A DNA stretch of 64,000 nt from JACKBK01 sp963707275 (GTDB lineage: Bacteria > Chloroflexota > Anaerolineae > JAAEKA01): positions 1 to 64,000 of the forward strand of contig CAVPPH010000012.1 of the NCBI GenBank assembly GCA_963707275.1, given 5' to 3'. The notes beneath the pieces are model-generated. The model was not told the DNA's origin. It ran no database searches and saw only the letters and a list, made by a program, of their open reading frames with translations. A program made the position numbers and the translations under genes. Numbering within the stretch: position 1 is the first letter of the stretch; each line of letters opens with the position of its first letter. Positions 51,327 to 60,760 of this stretch are shown piece by piece.

Positions 51327-54283
51327 ATGTCATCATCCACCCGCACCTCCATTGCCAGCCAGGTTGCCGGCCCTGTGCCCGCCGCCGTTGCGCTGATCGT
51401 CGCATTCATCCTTGGCGTTCGGGGGACCAGCCTGCTCTATCCACCCGACTACTCGGCCACAGGATGGCTGTGGGCGCTGGCGGCTACCGTGCTGGCGGCC
51501 TTCGCCTTTGCCAGCTCTGCAGCGGCGCGAGGGCGAACATCTTCTGGCAGCCCGGCCTGCTCCCTTCGTCCCCATGCGACGGATGGCCATCGGCTTCGTG
51601 CTGATGCTGGCCGGGCTGGTGCTGGCCATTGTCACAGTTGTCAGCCTGACGCTGTACGACAACCATCAGACCATGCGCTGGCTGTGGATCGGCGGGTTGT
51701 CGCTGTTGATTCTTGGCGCAGCCATTGTCGGCGCGCTAGGGCCAGCCGGCTTGCAGAGCCAGGTCGAGGGTCGCAAGACCGACCGTCACCTGCTGTGGCT
51801 GGAACTGGGCGGCGTCGCGCTGTTGATGCTACTGGCGATCTTCCTGCGCATCTACCGGCTGAACCAGATGCCGCCGGGCATTTTCGTGGACGAGACCAAC
51901 GCCGCGCTGGACGCCCTGCGCATCATGGAAGGCCGGCCCGACAGCCCCTTTGGCACCGGCTGGTTCGAAACGCCAACCCTCTACGCCTTCTATCTGGTTG
52001 CTCTGTTCAAGTTCCTGGGCACGACCTTCATCGCCCTCAAAGCGGCCTCGCTGATCCCCGCGATCCTGACCGTCGCAGCCATGTATCCGTTGGCGCGGCT
52101 GCTGTTCGGCATTCCGACCGCCTTTGCTGGCCACCTTTATCCTGGCCGTCAGCCGCTGGCACATCACCATGAGCCGCTGGGGCTGGAACGAAGTCGCGCC
52201 GCTGCTGCTGATGATCCTGGCGCTCTACTTCCTGCTGCGGGCGGTGCGCGACCAACGCGCCAGCGACTACGCGCTGGGCGGGCTGTTCCTGGGGCTGAGC
52301 CACTACACCTATCTCGCGTCGCGGCTGGCGCTGGTGACGGTGCTGCTCTATCTGCTCTACCGCGTCGTGTTCGAGCGCGGCTTTCTGCGCCGCCAGTGGC
52401 GCGGCCTGGCGATCTTCTTCGTGCTCTACCTCGCCGTCATCTCGCCGCTGCTGGTGACCTACGTCCGCAACCCGTTCACCTTCTCCAACCGCAGCAGCCA
52501 GGTCAGCATCGTCAACGACATGCAGGCCGCCTATCTGGCGCAGCAGACGCCCGCGCCCAAGATCGTCGGGCAGGTGATGCGCGCGCTGGGCCAGCCCAAG
52601 GAGATCAGCCTGTTGCCGCTGCAGGAGAGCATCATCCGCCACCTGGAGATGTTCCACGCGGCCGGCGACCGCAACCCGCGCCACAACCTGCCGGGCGCGC
52701 CGATGGTCGATCCGGTGACCGGCAGCCTGCTGATCCTGGCGCTGGGTTTTGCGATCTTCCAGGTCTTCCGGCCCAACGCGTCGCCCGACGGCCCCGGCAG
52801 CGTGGTGACCGGCGTCAGCGGCGGGCATCGCTACGCGTTGTTGCTGCTCTGGCTGCTGGTGCCGCTGCTGGGCGGCATCCTCACCCGGCTGGATGAAGCG
52901 CCGCAGGCCTACCGCACGCTGGCGTCGGTCGGCGCAGTGGCGTTGCTGGCCGGGCGATGCATCGGTGCGCAGCGTGCGCGTCTTCAACAGCCTGCTGCGG
53001 CGCGAGGCCGGCGAGTCGCGCTGGGTACAGTGGATTCCGGCCGGCGCCATGGCGCTGCTGCTGCTCTGGGGCGGAACGCTCAACTACCGGCTCTACTTCG
53101 ACGTGCAGGCCAAGGATGGCCGCGTCTGGCAGGCTTTCTCGCCCATCGAGACCACGGTGGCCAGCGAGGTCGCGACGCGCATGGACGACGCCAGCCTCTA
53201 CCTGTCGCCGCGCCTCTACCATTTCTCGCCACTGACGTTTCTCACCTACCGCTCGCCGGCGCAAGGCGGCGGCGGGCTGGATCAGCCGGCCTATCAGCTT
53301 GGCCGACCCGGTGACCGACCTGCCGATCAGCGATCCCGTTCGCGCAGGACGCCCTCTTCCTGCTGGACACCTACTATCAGGATGTGCCGGAGCTGTTCAC
53401 GGCCTACTACCCCGGCACCTCGTTCGAACTGGTCGAGGGGCCGGGCGGCAACCCGCTCTACCTTAGCGTCACCGTTCCGGGCGACGAGATCGCCGCGTTG
53501 CAGGGTTCGCTGGGCGTCTACACGCAGCAGACTGGCACACAGGGTGTGGTCGAAACTTACGTCGGCGGGTCGCGCTTTGCCTGGCCACCCGGGCTGACGG
53601 CTGACGCGGGCGACGATGCCACGGCCAACTGGGTCGGGTCGCTGCTGATCCCAGCCAGCGGGCTGTACGATTTCGCGGTCGATGGCCCCGGCGAGTTCAC
53701 CCTGGACGGCAAGCCGTGGAGCGGGCAGCAGTTCCTGGGCAAGGGCCTGCACGCGTTCGCGGTGCAGCAGAGCGAGCCGGGCGCGGATGCGGTGATCGTG
53801 GTGAGCTGGCTGCCACCAGGCAAGGCTGAGAACGAGCTGATCCCGCCCAACTACTTCTTCACTGTCGCGCCGCCGGCCCACGGCCTGACCGGCCAGTATT
53901 TCGAGGGCGAGCTGTGGGAGGGCGAACCGGCCTTCACGCGGGTCGATCCGATGCTGCTGTTCGCCTGGCCGGAGGCGGAGCCATGGCCCGCGCCCTTCTC
54001 GGCACGCTGGACGGGCACGCTGACCGCACCGTCCAGCGGCGTCTACCGCTTCCAGCTCAACGCCGACGATGGCGTGCGCATGTGGCTGGACGGCGAGTTG
54101 GTGGGCGAGAGCGTGCGCCCGGACGACGTCAACATGGTGGAGGCCGAGCTGGTGCTGGACGCCGGCCCGCACGACATCCGCATCGACTACTTCCAGCGCG
54201 GCGGCGGCAAGGCGCTGGAGCTCTGGTGGCAGCCGCCGGGCGAGCAGTTGCGGCCGGTGCCGCCGGGGGTGTTGTCGCCGTAA
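51327..54283 (+). CDS. Multi-pass glycosyltransferase (PMT/ArnT-like) with C-terminal PA14 domain, frameshifted
   Basis: The N-terminal half is membrane-embedded: hydrophobic runs AVALIVAFILGVRG, RMAIGFVLMLAGLVLAIVT, LEIGGVALLMLLAIFLRIYR-like and, after a shift near 52130, MLATFILAVSRWHITMSRWG then LLLMILALYFLLRAVRD. The first loop contains PPGIFVDETNAALDALRIME, with the acidic residue GT-C transferases use, and RWHITMSRWGW follows. After shifts near 52960 and 53300 a soluble part with FELVEGPGGNPLYL leads to a PA14 domain: GLTGQYFEGELWEG, FSARWTGTLTAPSSGVYRFQ, DDGVRMWLDGELVG and DIRIDYFQRGGGKALELWW. Total about 985 residues. Probably transfers sugars from lipid carriers; PA14 likely binds glycan outside. 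Confidence 0.75.
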
Positions 54284-54328
54284 TTGTGTTGACGGGATGT
54301 CCAGCGACGAAGGAGCACGGTAGAACTC

Positions 54329-54712
54329 ATGGAAGGCAACAAAATCAGTTTCACCACTATCGACGAGTACATCACTGCCTTCCCGCCGGACGTCCAGGAA
54401 AAGCTGGAACAGATGCGGGTGACGATACGCGCCGCCGCGCCTGACGCGGTGGAGAAGATCAACTACGGCATGCCCACGTTCGCGCAAAACGGCAATCTTG
54501 TCTTCTTCGGTGCCTTCAAGCAGCACATCGGGTTCTACCCTACGCCCAGCGGCATCGAGGCGTTTAAGGACGAGCTTTCTGTCTACAAAGGCGCCAAAGG
54601 GTCTGTCCAGTTCCCGCTGGATGAACCGCTGCCGCTTGATCTGGTCCGCAGGATCGTCGAATTCAGGGTCGCTGAAAACCTGGCCAAGGCCGGAAAGGCA
54701 TCACGACCATGA
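54329..54712 (+). CDS. DUF1801 (YdhG-type) protein
   Basis: 127 residues, intact. FTTIDEYITAFPPDVQEKLE, MRVTIRAAAPDAVEKINYGM, PTFAQNGNLVFFGAFKQHIG, FYPTPSGIEAFKDEL and FPLDEPLPLDLVRRIVEFRV are all family features. Overlaps the next gene by 4 bases (ATGA). Closely similar in layout to the gene at 55170. Confidence 0.85.
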   Translation: MEGNKISFTTIDEYITAFPPDVQEKLEQMRVTIRAAAPDAVEKINYGMPTFAQNGNLVFFGAFKQHIGFYPTPSGIEAFKDELSVYKGAKGSVQFPLDEPLPLDLVRRIVEFRVAENLAKAGKASRP

Positions 54713-55149
54713 GCTGGCAATTACTGGAAGATCAGCAGCCGGAGCTGGCCGCGTTTGGAGTCGAGCGGCTGAACGGACAGGTCGCCTATCTGGCAACGGT
54801 GCGCAAGGATGGCTCGCCGCGCGTCCATCCCATGACGCCGATCATCGGGCAGGGCCACCTGTTCGTGTTCATGGAACCGACGTCGCCCAAAGGACACGAC
54901 CTGCAGCGCGATGGGCGCTACGCGATCCATGGCGGTGTGACCGACAACAGCGGCGTCAGCGGCGAGTTCTTTGTGACGGGGCGCGCGCATCTGGTCAGCG
55001 ACCCGGAACTGCGCGCGCTGGCGACACAGCTTTCCAGCTACGTCCCGGCCGAACGATACATCCTGTTCGAATTCGCCGTTGACAGCGCCGGATCGACCGT
55101 CTACACCGATCAAGGGACCGATCGGCAATTCTGGAAGCGCGCGACTTAA
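54709..55149 (+). CDS. Pyridoxamine 5'-phosphate oxidase-like flavoprotein
   Basis: 146 residues, intact. GQVAYLATVRKDGSPRVHPM then PIIGQGHLFVFMEPTSPKGH and DLQRDGRYAIHGGVTDNSG fit the split-barrel FMN/F420-binding family; GEFFVTGRAHLVSD is the next strand. Start overlaps the previous stop. No substrate can be named. Confidence 0.8.
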   Translation: MSWQLLEDQQPELAAFGVERLNGQVAYLATVRKDGSPRVHPMTPIIGQGHLFVFMEPTSPKGHDLQRDGRYAIHGGVTDNSGVSGEFFVTGRAHLVSDPELRALATQLSSYVPAERYILFEFAVDSAGSTVYTDQGTDRQFWKRAT

Positions 55150-55169
55150 CCTGGCACGAGGCAAGCAGT

Positions 55170-55550
55170 ATGGACACCGCGCAAGCAACACCTGCGACTA
55201 TCGACGAATACATCGCCGGCTTCCCGTCAAACGTGCAGGAGATCCTGCAAAAGGTGCGAATGACGATCCGAGAGGCTGCTCCGGACGCGACCGAGGCCAT
55301 CAAGTATCAGATTCCCACCTTCGTCTTTCACGGCAATCTGGTGAGTTTCGCGGGCTACGCCAAGCATATTGGTCTCTATCCTGTTCCCGTGGACGTTGAT
55401 GGGTTCAGGAAAGATCTGGCGCCGTATTCCAGCGGCAAGGCCACAGCGAAGTTTCCGCTGAACAAACCAATCCCCTACGATCTGATCAGCCGAATCGTCA
55501 CGTTTCGCGTCGAGGAGAGCCTGGCAAAGGCAGCGGCGAAGAAGAAATGA
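55170..55550 (+). CDS. DUF1801 (YdhG-type) protein, paralogue
   Basis: 126 residues, intact. ATIDEYIAGFPSNVQEILQK, VRMTIREAAPDATEAIKYQI, PTFVFHGNLVSFAGYAKHIG, LYPVPVDVDGFRKDL and FPLNKPIPYDLISRIVTFRV align along the whole length with the protein at 54329, so the two arose by duplication around the flavoprotein gene. Confidence 0.85.
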   Translation: MDTAQATPATIDEYIAGFPSNVQEILQKVRMTIREAAPDATEAIKYQIPTFVFHGNLVSFAGYAKHIGLYPVPVDVDGFRKDLAPYSSGKATAKFPLNKPIPYDLISRIVTFRVEESLAKAAAKKK

Positions 55551-55635
55551 CGGATGGGGCCAGGTAGTTGGTTGAGAATTTGGACCATCACTCGACTGCG
55601 CAACATGGTTGTATCGCGAGAAAGACAGGCTGACA

Positions 55636-56388
55636 ATGACAAGCGTTGATCGCGTCGCGGTTGTAACCGGCGCCAGTTCCGGGATTGGATTTGCCATTGC
55701 GCGCGCCTTGCTGGACGAAGGCTGGACGGTTGTCGGCATCAGTCGCCGTCTGGCCGACCTCGACAATCCGCAGTATCACCATCTGCAGGTTGATCTGGGC
55801 GACCTTCGGGCGCTCAGCGACGTTGCTGACGGCGAGCTTGCTGCGCTGCTGGGAGACCCCAGGTGGGGGCGGGTCGGACTGGTCAACAACGCGGCGACGG
55901 CGGGACAAATGCACCCTATTGCGGAGACCGACCCCTTGGAACTTGCGCAGATCTTCGCAGTCAACGCAGTTGCCCCGATCTTCCTGATGGGCGCCGTGGT
56001 TCGTCACACGCTGGTCGCAATCCCGCTGCGTATCGTGAACGTTTCTACCGGAGCCGCGGTACACCCCTTTCCTGGGCTTAGCGACTACGGCAGCAGCAAA
56101 GCTGCGTTGCGAATGGCCAGCATGACGCTTGCCGCGGAACTGCAATCGGGCGAACGATCCGCCGGCGCGTGCCCCGATGCCGCGATCATGAGCTATTCGC
56201 CGGGCGTCGTTGACACGCCCATGCAGGTAGCAGCCCGTACGTCAACACCGCCTTGGAATCAGCCTTTCGTTGGCTTCCACGACCGTGGGATGCTGGTTCC
56301 GCCTGAGGCACCGGCCAGGGAAGTGGTACGTTTCCTGGCAGGCGATCATGCCGAGATGTTTGTCGAACGCCGTTTGGGCGCGGCGTAG
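55636..56388 (+). CDS. Short-chain dehydrogenase/reductase
   Basis: 250 residues, intact; ATG 55636 puts the Rossmann strand at the N-terminus. VAVVTGASSGIGFAIARALL gives the TGxxxGxG NAD(P) site, LVNNAATAGQM the NNA motif, RIVNVSTGAAVHPFPGLSDY with YGSSKAALRM the catalytic S-Y-x-x-x-K, and SPGVVDTPMQ the PG motif. Similar in style to sepiapterin reductase-like SDRs. The substrate is unknown. Confidence 0.85.
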   Translation: MTSVDRVAVVTGASSGIGFAIARALLDEGWTVVGISRRLADLDNPQYHHLQVDLGDLRALSDVADGELAALLGDPRWGRVGLVNNAATAGQMHPIAETDPLELAQIFAVNAVAPIFLMGAVVRHTLVAIPLRIVNVSTGAAVHPFPGLSDYGSSKAALRMASMTLAAELQSGERSAGACPDAAIMSYSPGVVDTPMQVAARTSTPPWNQPFVGFHDRGMLVPPEAPAREVVRFLAGDHAEMFVERRLGAA

Positions 56389-56452
56389 TCGCTTCGCAGC
56401 AACTGGCCAAAGCGCCGTTTCGAAATCGTTTCCCACCAACCGAGGAAAACAA

Positions 56453-56752
56453 ATGATTTGTCACACAGTAGTGTTCAAGCTCCAGCACGCGGCCGGATCC
56501 CCTGCCGAACTCGATTTTCTACACGCCGCCCAGCGGCTGGCTGACATACCGGTGGTGAGGAACTTCGAGTGCTTGCGTCAGGTCAGCCAGAAGAACAGCT
56601 ACGATTACGGCCTATCGATGGAGTTTGCATCCCCACAAGACTACGAGACCTACAACGTGCACCCCGACCATGTCAGTTTCGTTCAAACCCGCTGGATTCC
56701 GGAAGTAACCGATTTCATGGAGATCGACTACGTCCCCTTCAACGAATCCTGA
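56453..56752 (+). CDS. Dabb (stress-responsive A/B barrel) domain protein
   Basis: 99 residues; ATG 56453. CHTVVFKLQHAAGSPAELDF, PVVRNFECLRQVSQKNSYDY, GLSMEFASPQDYETYNVHPD then HVSFVQTRWIPEVTDFMEID show the dimeric A/B barrel pattern (H-x-V-x-F-K at the start). Function unknown. Confidence 0.8.
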   Translation: MICHTVVFKLQHAAGSPAELDFLHAAQRLADIPVVRNFECLRQVSQKNSYDYGLSMEFASPQDYETYNVHPDHVSFVQTRWIPEVTDFMEIDYVPFNES

Positions 56753-56759
56753 CAGACAG

Positions 56760-57606
56760 TCATCCCTCACGAATGTCCAGGCTGATATCCAGCGCGGTGA
56801 CTGAGTGGGTCAGCGCGCCGACGGAGATGTAATCGACGCCGGTCGCGGCGATGGCAGCCACCGTCTCCAGTGTGACGCCGCCGGACGCTTCCAGCGGCGT
56901 GCGGCCAGCAGCAATGGCGACCGCCTCGGCCATCAACTCGGTGTTCATGTTGTCCAGCAGGATGCGATCGACGTCCAGTTCCAGCGTCTCGCGCAGTTCC
57001 TCCAGATTCGTCACTTCCACCTCGATCGGCCGATCCAGCGGATCGCCTTCACGCACGCGGCGCACTGCTTCGCTGATGCTGCCCACCGCGGCGATGTGGT
57101 TGTCCTTGATCATCGCCATGTCATAGAGGCCGAAGCGGTGGTTCTGCCCACCGCCCAGACGCACCGCCAGCTTGTCCAGCACCCGCAGGCCGGGCGCGGT
57201 CTTGCGTGTGTCCAGGATGACCGCACGCGTGCTGGCCACCGCGTCGACGTAGCGGCCGCGTCTCGGTCGCGATGCCGGACATCCGCTGCAGGATGTTCAG
57301 CGCCAGCCGCTCGCCGGTCAGGATCGCGCGGCCGGGTCCGGTGATCGTCGCGATGACATCGCCGCGCCGGACGCGGTCGCCATCGGCTGCCAGCAGCGTC
57401 ACCTTGACACGCGGGTCCACCAGATCGAACACACGGTGAAAGACTTCCAGCCCGGCGATGACGCCGTCGGCTTTGACAAGCAACTCGCCGGCCAGGTTCG
57501 CGTCGGCGGGGATCGTGTTCAGCGTCGTCACGTCCCCGCTGCCGACATCCTCCACCAGCGCGTTGCGAATGATCGCGTCGATCTGGTCGTCCATCAGTAG
57601 CGTCAT
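56760..57606 (-). CDS. nadC: Nicotinate-nucleotide pyrophosphorylase (quinolinate phosphoribosyltransferase), one frameshift
   Basis: NadC turns quinolinate and PRPP into nicotinate mononucleotide. DQIDAIIRNALVEDVGSGDV, ADGVIAGLEVFHRVFDLVDP, AILTGERLALNILQRMSGIA, and after an indel near 57265 AVILDTRKTAPGLRVLDKLA, VRLGGGQNHRFGLYDMAMIK, DNHIAAVGSISEAV, DRILLDNMN and ASGGVTLETVAAIAATGVDY are present. All PRPP and quinolinate residues (RKTxPG, GGGxNHR, KDNH) are seen. Length is about 282 residues. A GTG at 57618 overlaps the HNH stop and is the alternative start. It completes the pathway begun by nadAB. Confidence 0.95.
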
Positions 57607-57614
57607 ATTCTTCT

Positions 57615-58052
57615 TCACATCTCAGTACTCAAGGGTGGATGCCAGCCCGCATCAACCCACAATCGTCGGGCGTTGGTGAGTGTCACGCGATTCAGTCGCA
57701 GTGCACCGACCGTAGCACGCCCCACCGGCGTCAAGCCGGCGATGACCAAACCATCTTCCTGCCAAACGAAGTGATCGAACCAATTCTGTGTCTGTGGATT
57801 GAAGAGACGTACGGTGACGCCAGTCTCTGGATCGATCGCAGCGATCCGATCCCGCTTAAGGAGATTACATCTCCAGCAGGCCAGGCACAGATTATCTTCA
57901 TCAGACGAACCTCCAAGCGCTTGGGGAACGATGTGATCTATGGTGAACTCGGCGCCCACAATGGACTCAGAGCTCAGGCAATAGCAACACCGATGCTGAA
58001 AATGGTCGGCAACCGCCCGACGCATTGTCGCAGAGATGGTCGCTTGGGTCAT
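57615..58052 (-). CDS. HNH endonuclease-like protein
   Basis: 145 residues, intact. RRAVADHFQHRCCYCLSSES supplies a Cys pair, FTIDHIVPQALGGSSDEDNL the D-H of the HNH core with the N after it, and CLACWRCNLLKRD the second Cys pair and the N. The rest is an Arg-rich tail (TGVTVRLFNPQTQNWFDHFV). It overlaps the upstream RHH gene by the ATGA type and the downstream nadC start. HNH proteins in such pairs are proposed nucleases; no restriction partner is seen. Confidence 0.8.
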   Translation of the reverse strand: MTQATISATMRRAVADHFQHRCCYCLSSESIVGAEFTIDHIVPQALGGSSDEDNLCLACWRCNLLKRDRIAAIDPETGVTVRLFNPQTQNWFDHFVWQEDGLVIAGLTPVGRATVGALRLNRVTLTNARRLWVDAGWHPPLSTEM

Positions 58053-58462
58053 AAAGATTCGAGCAGCGTCGAGACATCCTGACCGCGTTCACGTAGTAAC
58101 GCCGCCGCACGCGCGCGCAGCAGCATGACCCGCTCCTGGCGCATCGTCAATTGTTCGGCCTCGATTTCCTCCTCAGGCGACAGCCCTTCTCGCTGTCGTT
58201 TCAGCGCGAGCGCCTGCATTCGCCGATTCTCACCTGCCGTCATGACGGTCTGGGCTGCATGCCAGAGTTCGGAGTCCGTAAGAAAAACCATCTGCCCCAG
58301 TTCGTCGGCTATATCTGCGGGCAGGAAGTCGAGCACCGGCAGGGCATCCTCAACAACTGCCACCACCTCTTCTTCAACCGAGCGCTGCATACGCCTGGCG
58401 CGTTGCTTGACTTGATGATACAGGTGATCCGACATTCGAATTGTCACATTCTGAACGGCCAT
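58049..58462 (-). CDS. Ribbon-helix-helix-like small protein, possible antitoxin
   Basis: 137 residues; ATG 58462 with GAAGGTG upstream. VQNVTIRMSDHLYHQVKQRA, RRMQRSVEEEVVAVVEDAL look like an RHH/CopG strand and helix pair; the C-terminal half (EEEIEAEQLTMRQERVMLLR) is a long charged helix. Translation is coupled to the HNH gene (ATGA). The arrangement suggests a toxin-antitoxin-like module, an inference only. Confidence 0.55.
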   Translation of the reverse strand: MAVQNVTIRMSDHLYHQVKQRARRMQRSVEEEVVAVVEDALPVLDFLPADIADELGQMVFLTDSELWHAAQTVMTAGENRRMQALALKRQREGLSPEEEIEAEQLTMRQERVMLLRARAAALLRERGQDVSTLLESL

Positions 58463-58615
58463 TTGTACACCTTCGTTTCGTTCTGTTCGCAAGGCCACGG
58501 CAAGAACATTCGACTGCCACCTGCGATTGTAGCACACCAACGAGATCTGCCGCAATTACACGGCAACCAGTCCGGTTTCCACTTCTGGGCACTTCGTGTT
58601 AAGATAGCTGCTGCT

Positions 58616-58658
58616 AAAGGACTTCGGCCCCAACCGCCGAAGTCTTTGCTTGTTTTTT
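58616..58658 (+). promoter_or_regulatory. Terminator-like hairpin in the typA leader, candidate attenuator
   Basis: AAAGGACTTCGGC and GCCGAAGTCTTT pair (one bulged G) and TTTTTT follows at 58653, only 21 bases before the typA ATG. A weak promoter (TTCCAC, 17 bases, TAAGAT) lies upstream. No + strand gene precedes it, so its position argues for attenuation. Confidence 0.5.
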
Positions 58659-58678
58659 GACGATTGAGAGAGAACAAA

Positions 58679-60549
58679 ATGAAAACAAAACGTACTGATT
58701 TACGCAACATCGCCATTATCGCCCACGTCGACCACGGCAAGACGACCCTGGTGGACGGCTTGCTGCGGCAGGCCCACATCTTCCGCGCCAACCAGCAGGT
58801 GGCCGAGCGGGTCATGGACTCCAACGACCTGGAGCGGGAACGCGGCATCACCATCCTGGCCAAGAACACCGCCATCAGCATCGTACGATCCGGACGACCG
58901 GCGATCGGTCAAGATCAACATCGTCGACACCCCCGGCCACGCCGATTTCGGCGGCGAGGTCGAGCGCGTGCTGAACATGGTGGACGGCGTGCTGCTGCTG
59001 GTGGACGCCGCCGAGGGCCCGATGCCGCAGACCCGCTTCGTGCTGAAGAAGGCGCTGGAGATGGGCCACCGCGCCATCGTGGTGATCAACAAGGTCGACC
59101 GCAAGGACGCCGAGCCGCAGCGTGTGCTCAACGAGACCTTCGACCTGTTCCTCGAGCTGGGCGCCACCGACGAGCAGGCCGATTTCCCGGTGGTCTACTC
59201 CGTCGCCACCAAGGCGCAGGCCGGGCTGATCTCCGGAACTGGGTCCCGACCTGCAGCCGCTGTTCGAGACGATCCTGCGACCACATCCCGTGCCCCGAGG
59301 TTGACCCGGACGCACCGCTGCAGATGCTGGTGACCACCCTGGGCTACGACAACTACCGTGGCCTGACCGCCATCGGCCGCATCTTTGCCGGCCGCATCGA
59401 GGCCGGGCAGACCGCTGGCGCGCTGACGCTGCGATGGCGAGCATCCGATGCCGAGAACGGCCCGCTATCTGTATCGTCCACGAAGGGCTGGAGCGGATCG
59501 AGGTCGAGCGGGCCGAGGCGGGCGAGATCGTGGCCATCGCCGGGCTGGAGGAGATCGCCATCGGCGAGACGCTGGCCGACCCGGACAACCCGATCGCGCT
59601 GCCGGTCATCAAGGTCGAGGCGCCCACCGTGCGCATGACCTTCGGCGTCAACACGTCGCCGTTCACCGGCCGCGAGGGCCGCTGGGGCACCTCGCGCCGG
59701 CTGCGCGAGCGGCTGGACAACGAGCTGCGCCACAACGTCGCGCTGCGGGTCGAAGACACCGAAAACGCCGACACCTTCCTGGTCTCCGGCCGCGGCGAGC
59801 TGCATCTGGCCATCCTGATCGAAACCATGCGCCGTGAGGGCTACGAGTTCCAGGTCTCCCGCCCCGAGGTGATTCTGCAGGACGGGCTGGACGGCGAGAA
59901 GCTGGAACCGTACGAGGAAGTCCACATCGAGACCACCCCCGAAACCGTCGGCGTGGTGGTCGAGATGCTGGGCAAGCGCCGCGGCCAGATGCTGAACATG
60001 CAAGACATGAACAACGGCAGCGTGCTGCTGACCTACCTGGTGCCAACGCGCGGCCTGCTGGGCTTCCGCTACCAGTTCCTGACCGCGACCCGCGGCATGG
60101 GCACCATGCACACCCTCTTCCACGACTACCTGCCGCTGGCCGGCTCGCTGCCGTCCCGCACGCGCGGCTCGCTGGTGGCCTGGGAAACGGGCACAACCAC
60201 GACCTACGGCCTGAAAAACGGCGAGGAGCGTGGCGTTCTCTTCCTCGGCCCCGGCGTCGAAGTCTACCAGGGCATGGTCGTTGGCGAGCACCAGCGGCCG
60301 GGCGACCTGGACGTCAATGTCTGCAAGGCGCGGCATCTGGACAACATTCGCAGCTCGACCAAGGAAATTCAGGAACGGCTGACACCGCCGCGCGACCTGA
60401 GCCTGGACGAATGCATCGAGTACCTGGCCGACGACGAACTGCTGGAAGTCACCCCGCTCAGCCTGCGCATCCGCAAGCGCATCCTCATCAAACACGACCG
60501 CGACCGCGCCGCCAGGCAAACCAAGGCGATAATGGCGGAGGCGGGCTAA
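58679..60549 (+). CDS. typA: Translational GTPase TypA/BipA, frameshifted
   Basis: Ribosome-binding GTPase of the EF-G family involved in ribosome assembly and stress growth. NIAIIAHVDHGKTTLVDGLL (G1), ERERGITILAKNTAI (G2), INIVDTPGHADFGGEVERV (G3), VINKVDRKDA (G4) and YSVATKAQAG (the SAxxG-type G5). Later domains: GRIFAGRIEAGQTAG, VNTSPFTGREGRWGTSRRLR, GRGELHLAILIETMRREGYE, and the C-terminal TypA domain TPPRDLSLDECIEYLADDEL. Indels occur near 58882, 59235, 59278 and 59430. Normal length of about 625 residues. Confidence 0.95.
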
Positions 60550-60551
60550 GA

Positions 60552-60724
60552 ACGGGACGGAAGGGAAACGAGGGAAATGAGGGAGAGGGACTGCTGGCTG
60601 GTGCAGCCATCCAGCTCTCCGTAAGTTCCATTCTTTCCCTCTGTTCCCCCGTTTCCTTCTTTTGCTTCGTTCGCTCACTTCCCTTCTTTGCCTTGTTTCC
60701 TTCCTTTCCCTCTTCCTCTCTCGC
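60552..60724. repeat. Polypurine/polypyrimidine fold-back after typA
   Basis: Purine run GAAGGGAAACGAGGGAAATG then a spacer with TGGCTG-gtg-CAGCCA, then a long C/T run (TTCCATTCTTTCCCTCTG, TTCCTTCCTTTCCCTC) up to the next gene. Same design as 41476-41611. Confidence 0.55.
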
Positions 60725-60760
60725 CAAAATGCTGGTACAATTGCAGCGGAGGCGAGAACT

